A model generated the notes under the pieces. That model was not told the origin of the DNA. It saw only the letters and a program-made list of their open reading frames with translations, and made no database searches. Shown here one piece after another: positions 25,738 through 34,758 of a stretch of 64,000 bases of DNA (positions are counted from its first letter, which is position 1; each line of letters begins with the position of its first letter). This stretch comes from Microbulbifer sp. YPW1 (GTDB lineage Bacteria > Pseudomonadota > Gammaproteobacteria > Pseudomonadales > Cellvibrionaceae): NCBI RefSeq assembly GCF_013367775.1, contig NZ_CP055157.1, forward strand, positions 3,422,001 to 3,486,000. The letters are read 5' to 3'. Made by a program: the position numbers and the translations under genes.

Positions 25738-26526
25738 ATGCTTCGCAGATTGTCTATTTTCGTTTCTCTGGCCCTGGCACTTTCACTTGCTGCGGTCGCT
25801 GCGCAGGCCCAGCAGGGCAGCCGCTCCTACCCGCTGGACGGGTTCACCGCCATCGCAGTAAAAGGGAGTTCCAACCTGAAAGTGGTTCAGGGGGATACTT
25901 TCTCGATTACTGCACATGGTGAGGAATCTGACCTTGCCTACGCCAAGGCGGAAGTGAAGCGCGATACCCTCGAGCTTTCCGTTGAGCAGGACAGCAAGAG
26001 CCTGTTCGGTATCGTTACCGTCAGCAGCGAACCAGAGATCGAATTCCGCGTGACCCTGCCCGTGATTAGCGGCATTCGTGTCACTGGCTCTGGCGATGCC
26101 ATGGCCGATACCCTGGAAAGCGAAAAACTTGACCTGCGTGTGACTGGCTCCGGTCTGATCCGGGTGGAGAAGGTGGCTGCCGAATCCCTGAGCACGGGGG
26201 TTACCGGCTCCGGGGACCTGATTCTGGGTACGGTGCTGGCCGTGCATGGCTCGGCGGGTATTACCGGTTCTGGCGACATCCGTATGGACAACTTTATTGG
26301 CGAGGACTTCTCGGCGCAGATCAAGGGCTCCGGAGATATGGCCATCGGCGGCAAAGTGGCCAATCTGAACGTGACAGTGATGGGTTCCGGCGACTTTATG
26401 GGACGCAACCTGAGTGCCACCAACGCTGGCGGCGCAGTAATGGGCTCCGGCGATATTGTGCTGAAACGTCCCGCGAATGAGTCTTTCTCGGTGATGGGCT
26501 CTGGCGATGTGGCGCTGGTGGAGTAA
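25738..26526 (+). CDS. Secreted DUF2807-type (head-GIN) protein with GSGD repeats
   Basis: ATG 25738 begins a signal peptide (MLRRLSIFVSLALALSLAAV, cleavage after AQA). After a first segment typical of DUF2807 (YPLDGFTAIAVKGSSNLKV) the protein becomes a run of short repeats, each holding GSGD or GSG with spacing of about 20-22 residues: VTGSGDA, VTGSGLI, VTGSGDL, ITGSGDI, IKGSGDM, VMGSGDF, VMGSGDI and VMGSGDV. This pattern suggests a right-handed beta-helix with one turn per repeat. The function of DUF2807 proteins is unknown. The envelope or extracellular location follows from the signal peptide. Confidence 0.85.
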   Translation: MLRRLSIFVSLALALSLAAVAAQAQQGSRSYPLDGFTAIAVKGSSNLKVVQGDTFSITAHGEESDLAYAKAEVKRDTLELSVEQDSKSLFGIVTVSSEPEIEFRVTLPVISGIRVTGSGDAMADTLESEKLDLRVTGSGLIRVEKVAAESLSTGVTGSGDLILGTVLAVHGSAGITGSGDIRMDNFIGEDFSAQIKGSGDMAIGGKVANLNVTVMGSGDFMGRNLSATNAGGAVMGSGDIVLKRPANESFSVMGSGDVALVE

Positions 26527-26754
26527 CCGTGCCCGGACAAGGACACGGAACGGTTTAGACTCAAGGGGTTGAAACGGTCGTCCGGGCCTCCATCTTGCTT
26601 TCATCACACTGATTGCAATGGCAGTACCGGAGACCGTCGCGTCGCTATCTCAGGTGTTGCTGGTACAGGGTATTGCTGGGCATTTTGCGCCGGTCCCCGT
26701 GCAAATCTGCTTAACTGCCGGCCGTGACGCAGCCGGTGGATACAGGGAGTATTC

Positions 26755-28206
26755 ATGAGCGCATCTGACGGCGACGGCCGCGAGTCCGGCAAGGGCGCCA
26801 AACACCGCTTGCGCGCCCTGCGGGAGCGCTTCAAACATCTGCGCAAAGAAGCGCGAGACAAGTCCCACTGGGCCGCGGAGCGCCTGCTCGACAAGCGAAT
26901 CTGTATCGGTATCACCGGTCTCAGCGGTGCCGGAAAATCTACCCTCATCAGCAGCCTGATCTACCAGCTAAGCCACCCGGACCGGGCCCAGCTGCCCGGT
27001 TTTGCCCCGGCGCTGAATGGCCGCCTGCTGGGCGCCGAACTGCATCCCGCCCTGGATACCGGATTGCCATTGTTTGAGTACCAGCGATGTCTGGATGCGC
27101 TCACTGCAAATCCGCCGCGCTGGCCCGAATCGACTCGCGACCTCTCCGCCCTCGAACTCCACGTGCACCTGCAGGGGCGGCGCCTGGGGCGTGACTACCG
27201 GCAGAAGGTGATACTGGAGCTACGCGACTATCCCGGCGAGTGGCTGATGGACCTGCCGCTGCTGCGAATGGATTTCGCTACCTGGTGCCGTCATCAGCGG
27301 GATCTGCTGGACGGCGCACCCCGTGCGGAGCTTGCCCCGGAGCTGTTGTCGGAACTGAACGCGCTGACGCCGGAAACCGTAGTGGATTCGGCCAAACTGG
27401 ACAGCCTCTGGCAGAACTACCGCCAGTTCCTCAGGGACTGCCGCGGTGAGCGGAAACTGAGTTATCTGCAGCCGGGCAGGGCGCTTCTGGACAGCGAGGA
27501 ATACGGTTTTTTCCCGCTGCCGGCATTGAGCCATCAGTCGCAGGGCGAATTACAGTCCTTGCCGGACAACAGCGTGTACAAGGTGCTGGAAGCGCGCTAC
27601 CGGAACTACGTCGAACAGCAGGTCGCGCCCTTTGTGGATAGCCATTTCCGCCACCTGGACCGCCAGCTGGTGCTGGTGGATCTGATTGGCACCCTGTTTG
27701 CCGGCGAGGAATCCCTGGAGGATATGCGCAAGGCATTCGGGCATATCGCCGACACTTTCCGCTATGGCAGCAATGGCTTGCTGCGCAAACTGTGGCGCCC
27801 GCGGATTGACAGGTTGGTGTTTGCCGCGACCAAGGTGGACCAGGTGCTGGCGGCAGATCACGATGCTTTGCGACAGTTGCTCGGGCAGCAGTTGCAGCAG
27901 GTTTTCTCCGGGGCTCGCCATCGCGGCTTGCCCCTGTACTGTGAAGCCATTGCCGCGGTGCGCTGTTCCAATGAAAGTGTCCGCGATGGGCGCCGTATGC
28001 TGGTAGGGCACGCAATGGACGGTCGTTATCTCGGTTTCGAAAATGCCGAGATCATGGCGCATCTACCGCAGGACGGCGAATGGCGACATTACACTGGCGG
28101 GCTACCGCCCCAGTTGCGTCCGCCGGTGGGCATCGGTCGCGAGGGGTATATGCCCCATATTCGAATTGATGCCCTGCTTAATCTGCTGTTGGGAGACAAG
28201 GTGTAA
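26755..28206 (+). CDS. ycjX: YcjX-family P-loop GTPase-like protein
   Basis: A 483-residue DUF463 protein with Walker A GLSGAGKST at about residue 59 and the family motif LRDYPGEWLMDLPLL near 157. The N-terminal 40 residues are basic and charged. In E. coli ycjX and ycjF follow the psp (phage shock) genes and respond to envelope stress; here no psp genes are nearby. CAGGGAG lies six bases before the start, and the stop TAA overlaps the next ATG by one base (TAATG), so ycjX-ycjF is a coupled pair. Confidence 0.93.
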   Translation: MSASDGDGRESGKGAKHRLRALRERFKHLRKEARDKSHWAAERLLDKRICIGITGLSGAGKSTLISSLIYQLSHPDRAQLPGFAPALNGRLLGAELHPALDTGLPLFEYQRCLDALTANPPRWPESTRDLSALELHVHLQGRRLGRDYRQKVILELRDYPGEWLMDLPLLRMDFATWCRHQRDLLDGAPRAELAPELLSELNALTPETVVDSAKLDSLWQNYRQFLRDCRGERKLSYLQPGRALLDSEEYGFFPLPALSHQSQGELQSLPDNSVYKVLEARYRNYVEQQVAPFVDSHFRHLDRQLVLVDLIGTLFAGEESLEDMRKAFGHIADTFRYGSNGLLRKLWRPRIDRLVFAATKVDQVLAADHDALRQLLGQQLQQVFSGARHRGLPLYCEAIAAVRCSNESVRDGRRMLVGHAMDGRYLGFENAEIMAHLPQDGEWRHYTGGLPPQLRPPVGIGREGYMPHIRIDALLNLLLGDKV

Positions 28207-29396
28207 TGAGCGCCTCTGACGATCGACTGGACACTGAATCCGCCGCGCAACCTGCGCCCAAACCCCGCCGCCAGACCCGAATCGAAAACCTGGAAGTGGA
28301 AGAGCCCGCGGTGCACGAGCGGGCCAGCACCCGGGTGGAATCCCTGGCAGAGGAGCCCGGCGAGCTGCCGCGTTCAATTACCACCGGCGAGTCGCTACCG
28401 GATAAGATCTCGTTTTCCGAGTTGCGCCTGCCTTTTTTCCGCCTGCGGATGTGGAAGCCCGCACTGCTTGCCGGCTTGGCGCTGGCATTTGGTGCGGTGT
28501 TCTGGGAGTTGCGCCAGTTTTTCTACTGGGCTGCGGATATGCACTGGAGCCTGGGGCTGCTGGCCGGAGTCGTTATCGGCGCCTTGGTGCTCACCATGGC
28601 CAGTGCGGTGTGGGAGTACTTTCGTGCGGGCAAGCCACTGAGAAAACTGCAAAAAACCCAGCAGCTCGCGGCGGAGGTACGCGACAGTCGCGCCACCGAT
28701 GCGGTGGCGCCACTTAACCAGCAGCTGCAGGAATTGTTTGCTGGCAAGCCGCAGGGTGCGCTGCTGGCCAGGGTGCAGGAAGAAACCCCGGATTATTACG
28801 ACAACAGCGAGCTACTGCGCCATCTCGAGCTCAACTTTTTCGAAGCGCTGGACCAGGAAGCGCTGCGGCGTATTGTCCGCCACGCAACCACCACCGGTGC
28901 GCTGGTTGGTCTGAGCCCGTTCACCACTCTCGATGTGCTGGTGGCCCTGCGCCAGTCGATGCGCATGATCGACGACGTGGCGCAGATCTATGGCGTGCGT
29001 CCCTCTATGGTGGTGCGCTGGCGCCTGTTCAAGAAAATACTTGCCCTTGTGGCCTACAGTGGTGCCAGTGAGTACGCCGTCAGTGAACTGTGGCCGGAAT
29101 TGGTGGGCGACAGCATGTTGAGTACCGTGTCTGCACGTCTGGGGCAGGGCATGGGAGCCAGTCTGTTTATGGCGCGTATCGGCCTCGCCGCGGTGCACAG
29201 CTGCCGCCCGATACCATTTTCTGAAAAACAGCGGCCGCGACTTGGTGCGCTTACAAAGCGTATTGCCAGTAGTCTCAAGGAGCGTTTGCTGGGGCGTGAG
29301 CAAAATCGTTGGCCGGATGCGGGGCTGTCACAGTCTGCAGCGGAAAAGGTATCGGCGCGACGGAGCGATGCTCGTGGACCAAACCAGGACGATTGA
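28206..29396 (+). CDS. ycjF: YcjF-family (TIGR01620, DUF697) inner-membrane protein
   Basis: The 396-residue protein has a long polar, acidic N-terminus, two membrane helices (about residues 82-102 and 112-134) and a C-terminal DUF697 domain with TTTGALVGLSPFTTLDVLVA (split TTTGALVGLSP, FTTLDVLVA) and a glycine-rich helix near LGQGMGASLFMARIG. It pairs with YcjX by one-base overlap. Both belong to the phage-shock-associated set in enterics. The exact role at the membrane is unknown. The C-terminus is arginine-rich and polar. Confidence 0.92.
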   Translation: MSASDDRLDTESAAQPAPKPRRQTRIENLEVEEPAVHERASTRVESLAEEPGELPRSITTGESLPDKISFSELRLPFFRLRMWKPALLAGLALAFGAVFWELRQFFYWAADMHWSLGLLAGVVIGALVLTMASAVWEYFRAGKPLRKLQKTQQLAAEVRDSRATDAVAPLNQQLQELFAGKPQGALLARVQEETPDYYDNSELLRHLELNFFEALDQEALRRIVRHATTTGALVGLSPFTTLDVLVALRQSMRMIDDVAQIYGVRPSMVVRWRLFKKILALVAYSGASEYAVSELWPELVGDSMLSTVSARLGQGMGASLFMARIGLAAVHSCRPIPFSEKQRPRLGALTKRIASSLKERLLGREQNRWPDAGLSQSAAEKVSARRSDARGPNQDD

Positions 29397-29426
29397 TTTT
29401 GCGGAGTTTCTGATTGCGTAAATACA

Positions 29427-29446
29427 GCAGGCCCCTCGGGGCCTGC
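29427..29446. terminator. Stem-loop between convergent ycjF and periplasmic-protein genes
   Basis: GCAGGCCC pairs with GGGCCTGC around CTCG. No T run follows on either strand, so its strength as a terminator is uncertain. Confidence 0.45.
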
Positions 29447-29453
29447 GTGCGTA

Positions 29454-30002
29454 TTACTGGAACTGCTTTTTCATTAGCAGGCGGGTGTGGTGCTGATCCA
29501 CCAGTGTGGCCAGGGTTTCGTAGCGGCTCTTGATGAATGGTCGCGGATTGTTGGTACCGGACTCGTCCGGGTACTCGACACCCTCACGTACCAGTTGCAG
29601 CTCTTTTGCCAGCTCTTTCATGGCATCGAAAATGGCTTTGGTGTTTTTGTCGTCGTAAAAAATGCGGCTGTTCGCGGTGTCGTTCAGGTACTCATCGCAC
29701 TCACCCAGCCACTCGGCGCGCTGGTTAAGGAAGTTGATGGTGTTGCGAATGCCACCTTTGTACTCCGGTTTGAAGTTCTCGTTGACGTACTTCCCTAAAC
29801 TTCGCATGCCCGAGTCTACAAACTGCTCTACCAGACCGTCGCAATAGCTTTCGGTGAGGTAAGACGGATGGGTTTTGGCTGATACTGAAGTACTGCACAG
29901 CGCGATTAGGCTCGTCATCATCGCCGCTTTCAGCGGCAGGAATTTACACTTCTGTGTGAGGCTCTGGGAAGGCGCGGCTTTTGATCTGTGAAACGTTTTC
30001 AT
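29454..30002 (-). CDS. Putative periplasmic protein, hypothetical
   Basis: A 182-residue product starting at ATG 30002, with AGGG ten bases upstream. A long basic leader ends in a hydrophobic core (AAMMTSLIALCSTSVSA), giving a signal peptide with likely cleavage after SVSA. The mature part is mostly helical and charged with two cysteines (SYCDGLV and GECDEYL) that could form a disulfide. I do not recognise the family. A later start at the MM pair would give a more standard signal length and is possible. Confidence 0.6.
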   Translation of the reverse strand: MKTFHRSKAAPSQSLTQKCKFLPLKAAMMTSLIALCSTSVSAKTHPSYLTESYCDGLVEQFVDSGMRSLGKYVNENFKPEYKGGIRNTINFLNQRAEWLGECDEYLNDTANSRIFYDDKNTKAIFDAMKELAKELQLVREGVEYPDESGTNNPRPFIKSRYETLATLVDQHHTRLLMKKQFQ

Positions 30003-30265
30003 TTTGCATGCCCTGCTGTTGTTTTCGCTATCAGGCTTGTTATTGTGATAAACGTCACATGAATAACGAAACGCCAATCTGATGTCAACGGCTTTTAAGT
30101 ATGATTAGTCAGTAATGTGCTATTTGCTGAACCAGTACCGGTTTTTTAATGCAAAATCGGTGTAGGAGTACCCCGGTGCGGTGCATTTTTTGTCAGTTTG
30201 TTGAAGAAAATTTGAGCGCCTCGACCTTATCGGAATCCGGGGGCAACTTGTGTTAGGAGTGGATT

Positions 30266-31627
30266 TTGTCAGAGTTTGATTTCGATCTTTTCGTAATTGG
30301 CGCGGGTTCCGGTGGTGTGCGCGCTGCTCGTATGGCTGCTGCTACCGGCATGCGTGTAGCGGTAGCCGAAGATCGCTATATGGGCGGCACCTGCGTCAAT
30401 GTGGGTTGTGTACCTAAAAAGCTTTTTGTGTATGCAAGCAGTTACCGCGAGGCGTTCGAGGACGCGCAAGCCTACGGATGGCAGGGCCAGACCGAGGCCA
30501 AGTTTGTATGGCCCACGCTGCGCGATAACAATGCCAAGGAAATAACCCGGCTCAATGGCATCTACCGCAAGCTGTTGGGTAACGCGGGAGTTCAGATTAT
30601 CGATGGTCGGGCCAGGTTGACCGGGCGCCAGGAGGTGGCGGTCGGTGACAGCACCTATACCGCCGAGCGTATTCTGGTGGCCACCGGTGGCTGGCCTTTC
30701 GTGCCGGACTTTCCCGGCAGTGAGCACGCAATTACCTCCAACGAGGTATTTTCCCTGGAGGTTATGCCGCAGCGTGTGCTCGTGGTCGGTGGTGGCTATA
30801 TCGCGGTGGAGTTCGCCGGTATTTTCGCCGGGCTGGGGGTGGAGACGCATTTGTCATACCGCCGCGATCTGTTCCTGCGTGGTTTCGACCGGGATATCAG
30901 GAACTTTGTGCGCGACGAAATGAGTAAAAAGCAGGTGAACCTGCATTTCAACCACGATGTGAAATCCATCGAGAAGCAGGCCGACGGCAGTCTCAAGGTG
31001 ATTGATGCCGATGGTGGTGAGATGGAGGTCGATACGGTGCTGTATGCCACCGGCCGAAAACCCAATACCCACGGGCTGGGCCTGGAACGGCTGGGTGTGG
31101 TGCTGCACAAAGATGGAACCATTGGGGTGGATGACAACTTCCGCAGTAGCGTCACCTCGATTTTTGCCCTCGGCGACGTTACCGGTGGCCCGGAACTTAC
31201 TCCGGTGGCGCTGGCTGAGGCCATGGCGCTGGTCAAGCATTGGCAGACGGGAAAAACCGCTGAGATCGATTACAACAACATTCCCACAGCGGTTTTTTGC
31301 CAGCCCAATATAGGGACTGTTGGCCTTACGGAAGAAGAGGCGCGTCAGGCGCAAATTCCGGTGGTGATTTACAAGTCGGATTTTCGCGCTATGCGCCACG
31401 CCGTAAGCGGGCGTGACGAGCGTACCCTGATGAAACTGATCGTGGATGGCAGTAACGACAAGGTGGTCGGTGCGCATATGGTGGGGCCAGATGCGGGAGA
31501 AATCATTCAGGGCATTGCTGTGGCCATGAAGGCTGGGGCGACCAAGACGGTGTTCGATCAGACCATTGGTATCCACCCCACGGCAGCGGAGGAGTTTGTC
31601 ACCATGCGCACGCCGGTGGCCGACTGA
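30266..31627 (+). CDS. gor: Glutathione-disulfide reductase
   Basis: A 453-residue FAD/NADPH flavoprotein that reduces glutathione disulfide in the cytoplasm. The start is TTG, set by the strong site TTAGGAGT six bases upstream. It shows FAD motif GAGSGG, the redox pair in [19 protein letters not shown] motif [13 protein letters not shown], the ATGRKPNT segment and the C-terminal HPTAAEEF with catalytic His-Glu. Arginines for NADPH preference are seen in [13 protein letters not shown] good terminator follows. Length equals the bacterial norm (about 450). Confidence 0.96.
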   Translation: MSEFDFDLFVIGAGSGGVRAARMAAATGMRVAVAEDRYMGGTCVNVGCVPKKLFVYASSYREAFEDAQAYGWQGQTEAKFVWPTLRDNNAKEITRLNGIYRKLLGNAGVQIIDGRARLTGRQEVAVGDSTYTAERILVATGGWPFVPDFPGSEHAITSNEVFSLEVMPQRVLVVGGGYIAVEFAGIFAGLGVETHLSYRRDLFLRGFDRDIRNFVRDEMSKKQVNLHFNHDVKSIEKQADGSLKVIDADGGEMEVDTVLYATGRKPNTHGLGLERLGVVLHKDGTIGVDDNFRSSVTSIFALGDVTGGPELTPVALAEAMALVKHWQTGKTAEIDYNNIPTAVFCQPNIGTVGLTEEEARQAQIPVVIYKSDFRAMRHAVSGRDERTLMKLIVDGSNDKVVGAHMVGPDAGEIIQGIAVAMKAGATKTVFDQTIGIHPTAAEEFVTMRTPVAD

Positions 31628-31707
31628 TATCGCATATGTAAGTAGAGGGTATAGGAAGGCAATCGCCATTGCCTTCCACGGGCGCGCAGCACCCGATGGG
31701 AGGCAAT

Positions 31708-31752
31708 AAAAAGGCCGTGCCAGCAGCTAATCTGTCTGGCACGGCCTTTTTT
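31708..31752 (+). terminator. Rho-independent terminator after gor
   Basis: AAGGCCGTGCCAG pairs with CTGGCACGGCCTT around a twelve-base loop and continues into TTTT. The A run on the left also allows use on the minus strand for the HPF-family gene. Confidence 0.9.
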
Positions 31753-31924
31753 GTGTTTTTTCACTCCTTGCCCGAGGGGCCATCAAGGGGCCATCAATGG
31801 AGTCCGGCTTTGGCCGCTGGCGCCGGCCCGGAGGAGGCGCCAGAAAGCATGCCGCTAACTAAACCTGAAAGTTGTTCGCTGGGGCCCTGCCGGGCGTTGG
31901 CGCTCCGTGGGCAGGCCCGGCAGA

Positions 31925-32281
31925 TTATTCGGTTTCGGGCTCTTCCAGTGTCGGTACCTGGTAGCGGCGGGTCTTGCGACGATCCCCCCGTTCTTTCAGG
32001 CAGCGCTCTACAGAACTGAATGCTCCGTTCACAGCGCGGTGGATAGAGTCGCTTTCATTGGTGATGGTGACCGGATTGCCGCTCAGGGCCAATTCGACGG
32101 AAGCCTTGTATTGCTTGCCTTTGTGCTTGTGCTGATGAGGGGCTTCGAGGACTACACGGCTTCGTATGATGTCGCCACAATAACGTTCCAGCTTATTGAG
32201 CTTTCTGGATACGGTGTCTGCAAGGGCTGCAGATTTATCGATATCACGGAACACGATGTTATCGTAAGGCGCAGATTTCAT
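31925..32281 (-). CDS. HPF/RaiA-family ribosome-associated protein
   Basis: A 118-residue protein of the ribosome hibernation/protection family that binds the 30S decoding region. ATG 32281 is fixed by GGAGGT eight bases upstream; the GTG at 32287 would sit too close to that site. The fold is seen in LADTVSRKLNKLERYC, the strand SRVVLEAPH, KQYKASVELALSGNPVTITN (split KQYKASVELALSG, NPVTITN) and IHRAVNGAFSSVERCL. It stands alone, not next to rpoN as the main hpf usually does, so it may be a second paralogue with a distinct role. Confidence 0.85.
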   Translation of the reverse strand: MKSAPYDNIVFRDIDKSAALADTVSRKLNKLERYCGDIIRSRVVLEAPHQHKHKGKQYKASVELALSGNPVTITNESDSIHRAVNGAFSSVERCLKERGDRRKTRRYQVPTLEEPETE

Positions 32282-32846
32282 TGGCACATACCTCCGGTTA
32301 TAAAGGGTCTATGCAGGCCGCAATGTGCGGTTTGCTAAAAGAAGGTAGGGCGCCCTGTAGGGAGTTCTGCTCAGCAGGAAAATCGGATCACCAGAGGTCG
32401 CATGTTCAATATTTGCCTTAACGGCAATGAGTGTGTTTTGCGCCCGGGCCGGTTTCCCAACTGGGTCAGGAGTATCTCCCTGTGATCCATAATGCGATTC
32501 TCAAAAAAAAAATCAAGCACCGCGATCAATAAATTGTCATAAAAAATTGCTAGCGGCGGGGGAACTTTTTCAGGGTCGCAATATTTCGTTTTCAGGCACA
32601 AGTCACCAGGGGTAAATCAATCTCGTTGGCATGGTCATTGCTGCGTAAATAAGTCTGGGTTACATTGAGCCGCCTCATGGGGGCTCTGTGCGCCCCGGGT
32701 TTTCCGGGTATCGCCTGTATCTGGGGTGATGCGGTGCTAAGCCGGACAGGCCCGGGTTGGAACGGTGGAACGGTATACAGTCAGCGTTACCCGCGACAAA
32801 CCCGTGCGATTTCTGAAGTAAAAATTCAAACAACGGACTTTTGACT
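32282..32846. other. Long AT-rich intergenic region with a sigma54-type promoter
   Basis: This 565-bp divergent region serves the HPF-family gene (minus) and the coiled-coil gene (plus). It contains the sigma54-like site at 32627-32642. AT-rich blocks at 32496-32560 and 32580-32600 could hold an activator or IHF site. A 76-codon minus-strand frame at 32371-32601 starts at GTG with no ribosome site and is not supported. Confidence 0.5.
32627..32642 (+). promoter_or_regulatory. Sigma54 (RpoN)-type promoter
   Basis: TGGCATGGTCATTGCT fits TGGCAYRNNNNTTGCW at every position: GG and GC elements ten bases apart, and the invariant TTGC. Transcription would start near 32654 on the plus strand, giving a leader of about 190 bases before the coiled-coil gene. 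Confidence 0.65.
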
Positions 32847-33887
32847 ATGGCGGTAAAGCGTGGCCGCGCTCTGTTTTTTGCGAGCGCGTTGGGGGTGTTC
32901 AGCTGGTGCGGGTTGGTGCAGGGGGCATCAAATCTAACTGTTGAACAGAACAAACTTGCGCGAATGGAGCAGACCCAGGAAAACCGACTGGTAGAGCTCG
33001 AGGATGTAGAGAATGAAATGCTCGCGTATGAGTACAAACTCAAACGTGCGCAAGAGTCACTTTCCAAAGCTCGTGAAAATCACGAGCAAACCCTGAAAGA
33101 GCTCAAGGCTGCCGAGCGCGAACATAAACTGGGTGCCAACACCGATACCGAGCGCGCCTTGCACAAGGCGAAGCACGCATACGCAATGGCCGAGCGTGGG
33201 GTAGACAGCCGGAATCGCCGGGTTGAGATCATCGAGTCCACCTTCGGGGAACTGGAGTCGCGCCTGAAGGCTTCTCAGGCCTCTGTGGAGGCAGGTAAAT
33301 CCCGTCTGTCGGCACAGCAGGCGCGGGTCGATAAGCTGGTCAAGGCCATGCTGGTGCAGGCGGAGAACGAAAAAGAGGCGAGCCGCAAGGCTGCGGCGGC
33401 GCCAGCGGCTCCGAAACCGAGCCTCGCCGCGCTGGAGCAGCCGACCATGCCTGAACTGCAGGCGCCCGAGGCGCAGGCCTCATCGGCGGAAGCGACGGAG
33501 CCTGAGGTTCAGGAAGTGTCCCAGGCGGTACAGCGCGAAGTGGACCCAGAGCTGGTGGACTATGTGCGCGGTGAGCGCGAGCGCCTGCAAAAGCTGCTGG
33601 GCGAGCTCGATGAGGGCGATAGCGGCAAGCAGACGTTCCGCAATCTGTCCCTGCGCCCGTCCGGGGATGAATCCATTGAGTTCGAGTTTCTGGGGGAAAA
33701 TCAGTATCGTCTGATCGCTCCGGTGAGTGCTGGTCGTCAGACTTACAAGATCAACTCATGGAAGTTCCGCCGTACGATTCCCTCCGATGACGACGGAGAA
33801 CGCTATGTATTTATTTTTGACGCCCGCCGCCTGTCTCGTCCGCGCCTGGTGATGTATCCGGAGTACGTCCTGAAACAGCTGGACTAA
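32847..33887 (+). CDS. Exported coiled-coil protein, hypothetical
   Basis: A 346-residue protein with a signal peptide (MAVKRGRALFFASALGVFSW, cleavage near VQGA). Residues about 30-175 form a long charged coiled coil (Glu/Lys/Arg/Leu heptads). A Pro/Ala/Glu-rich linker (about 180-230, repeated PAAPKPS and PEAQASSAE elements) leads to a C-terminal folded domain (about 255-345) with SIEFEFLGENQYRLIAPVSA and RRTIPSDDDGERYVFIFDA, probably a beta-sandwich. I recognise no family. Location is periplasmic. A sigma54-type promoter about 220 bp upstream is the only regulatory clue; a terminator follows. Confidence 0.75.
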   Translation: MAVKRGRALFFASALGVFSWCGLVQGASNLTVEQNKLARMEQTQENRLVELEDVENEMLAYEYKLKRAQESLSKARENHEQTLKELKAAEREHKLGANTDTERALHKAKHAYAMAERGVDSRNRRVEIIESTFGELESRLKASQASVEAGKSRLSAQQARVDKLVKAMLVQAENEKEASRKAAAAPAAPKPSLAALEQPTMPELQAPEAQASSAEATEPEVQEVSQAVQREVDPELVDYVRGERERLQKLLGELDEGDSGKQTFRNLSLRPSGDESIEFEFLGENQYRLIAPVSAGRQTYKINSWKFRRTIPSDDDGERYVFIFDARRLSRPRLVMYPEYVLKQLD

Positions 33888-33935
33888 CCGGTCATCCGGA
33901 GCCTAAACGCCAAGCGCCGCTGAAGCGCTATCCAG

Positions 33936-33961
33936 AAAGGCCCGCATTGCGGGCCTTTTTT
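33936..33961 (+). terminator. Rho-independent terminator after the coiled-coil gene
   Basis: AAAGGCCCGC pairs with GCGGGCCTTT around ATT and ends in TTTTTT. It can also serve convergent thpR on the other strand. Confidence 0.92.
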
Positions 33962-34001
33962 GTGTCTGCGAGGCGGGTGTAGTGGATTGTCGGGGGCGGC
34001 G

Positions 34002-34598
34002 TCAGGACCGCAGCGGTAGCGTGAGCAGCGGACGATATTGACTGCCGCCGGGAGCGAGGAGGCTGTGGTACAGGGTCAGGTTGTCCAGGTTGCAGGTGAA
34101 AGCGGCGGGAACGGGCGGTATCCGGGCGAAGCCCGATCGGCTTCTGGCCAGCGTGAAATGCGGGCGAAAAGTTTTGCGTTCCGGTTGCTTGCCGATTGCT
34201 TCCATCAGTGCGCTGCACTGTCGGTGCAGTGACATGAGTTCAGGGTTGGGAAGCAACTCGCTGGCGAGCATTTTTGCCCTTTCCCTGGGGAAGGGATGGG
34301 TGCTGACAATCTGCCCGCAGCAGGCGTCGCTGCGCTCGGCAATTTCTCGCAGGATTCCCTCTACCGCATCAATTTTCCCGACATCGGTGTCGCCGAGAAA
34401 CGCCAGCGTGAGGTGACGGTTGGCATGGCTGAGCCAGCGGCAATCACGAGGTAGCCCGAATCCGTCACAGTGTTGCGCAGTGGCGTCCAGGAAGCGCTGG
34501 GTTGCGGCGTCCGGGGCAATGCCGATAAACAGGCGTACAAGGGATCCGGGGGTGGTTGAATCTGTAACAGCTTTCTGCGCGCCACTAACTTTTTGCAT
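34002..34598 (-). CDS. thpR: RNA 2',3'-cyclic phosphodiesterase (LigT/ThpR)
   Basis: A 198-residue 2H-phosphoesterase with the two required HxTx motifs, HLTLAFLG (about residue 62) and HFTLAR (about 147). It opens 2',3'-cyclic phosphates on RNA and was first found through 2'-5' ligase activity. The N-terminal VRLFIGIA strand is preceded by about 20 residues not usual in the family; no better start codon lies between, so ATG 34598 is kept. It is divergent from the Hsp20 gene, and its start lies about 20 bp from the sigma32-type promoter of that gene. Confidence 0.92.
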   Translation of the reverse strand: MQKVSGAQKAVTDSTTPGSLVRLFIGIAPDAATQRFLDATAQHCDGFGLPRDCRWLSHANRHLTLAFLGDTDVGKIDAVEGILREIAERSDACCGQIVSTHPFPRERAKMLASELLPNPELMSLHRQCSALMEAIGKQPERKTFRPHFTLARSRSGFARIPPVPAAFTCNLDNLTLYHSLLAPGGSQYRPLLTLPLRS

Positions 34599-34616
34599 AA
34601 ATTTTCAGTTTTTACC

Positions 34617-34645
34617 CTTGAAGCCCTTTGTGGTGCCCCTATATA
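34617..34645 (+). promoter_or_regulatory. Sigma32 (heat-shock) promoter of the Hsp20 gene
   Basis: CCCTTGAA (its CTTGAA at 34617-34622) and CCCCTATATA (34636-34645) are 13 bases apart, close to the sigma32 consensus CTTGAA-N13-17-CCCCATNTA. The start point would be near 34652, leaving a leader of about 165 bases. Confidence 0.75.
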
Positions 34646-34758
34646 CATTGGTGAGGGCGGCAGGCTCGACAGAGGTGCCTTCCTCAGACCGGTAAATTGC
34701 CAAGTACCTTTCCCGAAATTTTGCGGAAACGTTTAAGGCGACTGGCCGGAAATGAATT

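Noticed and set aside
26060..26526. Regular DNA repeats resembling a CRISPR or satellite array
   Set aside because: The repetition follows GSGD codons inside one open frame; copies diverge at third positions and spacers are coding.
32371..32601. A 76-codon minus-strand frame in the intergenic region before the coiled-coil gene
   Set aside because: GTG start without ribosome site in AT-rich sequence; no family resemblance.
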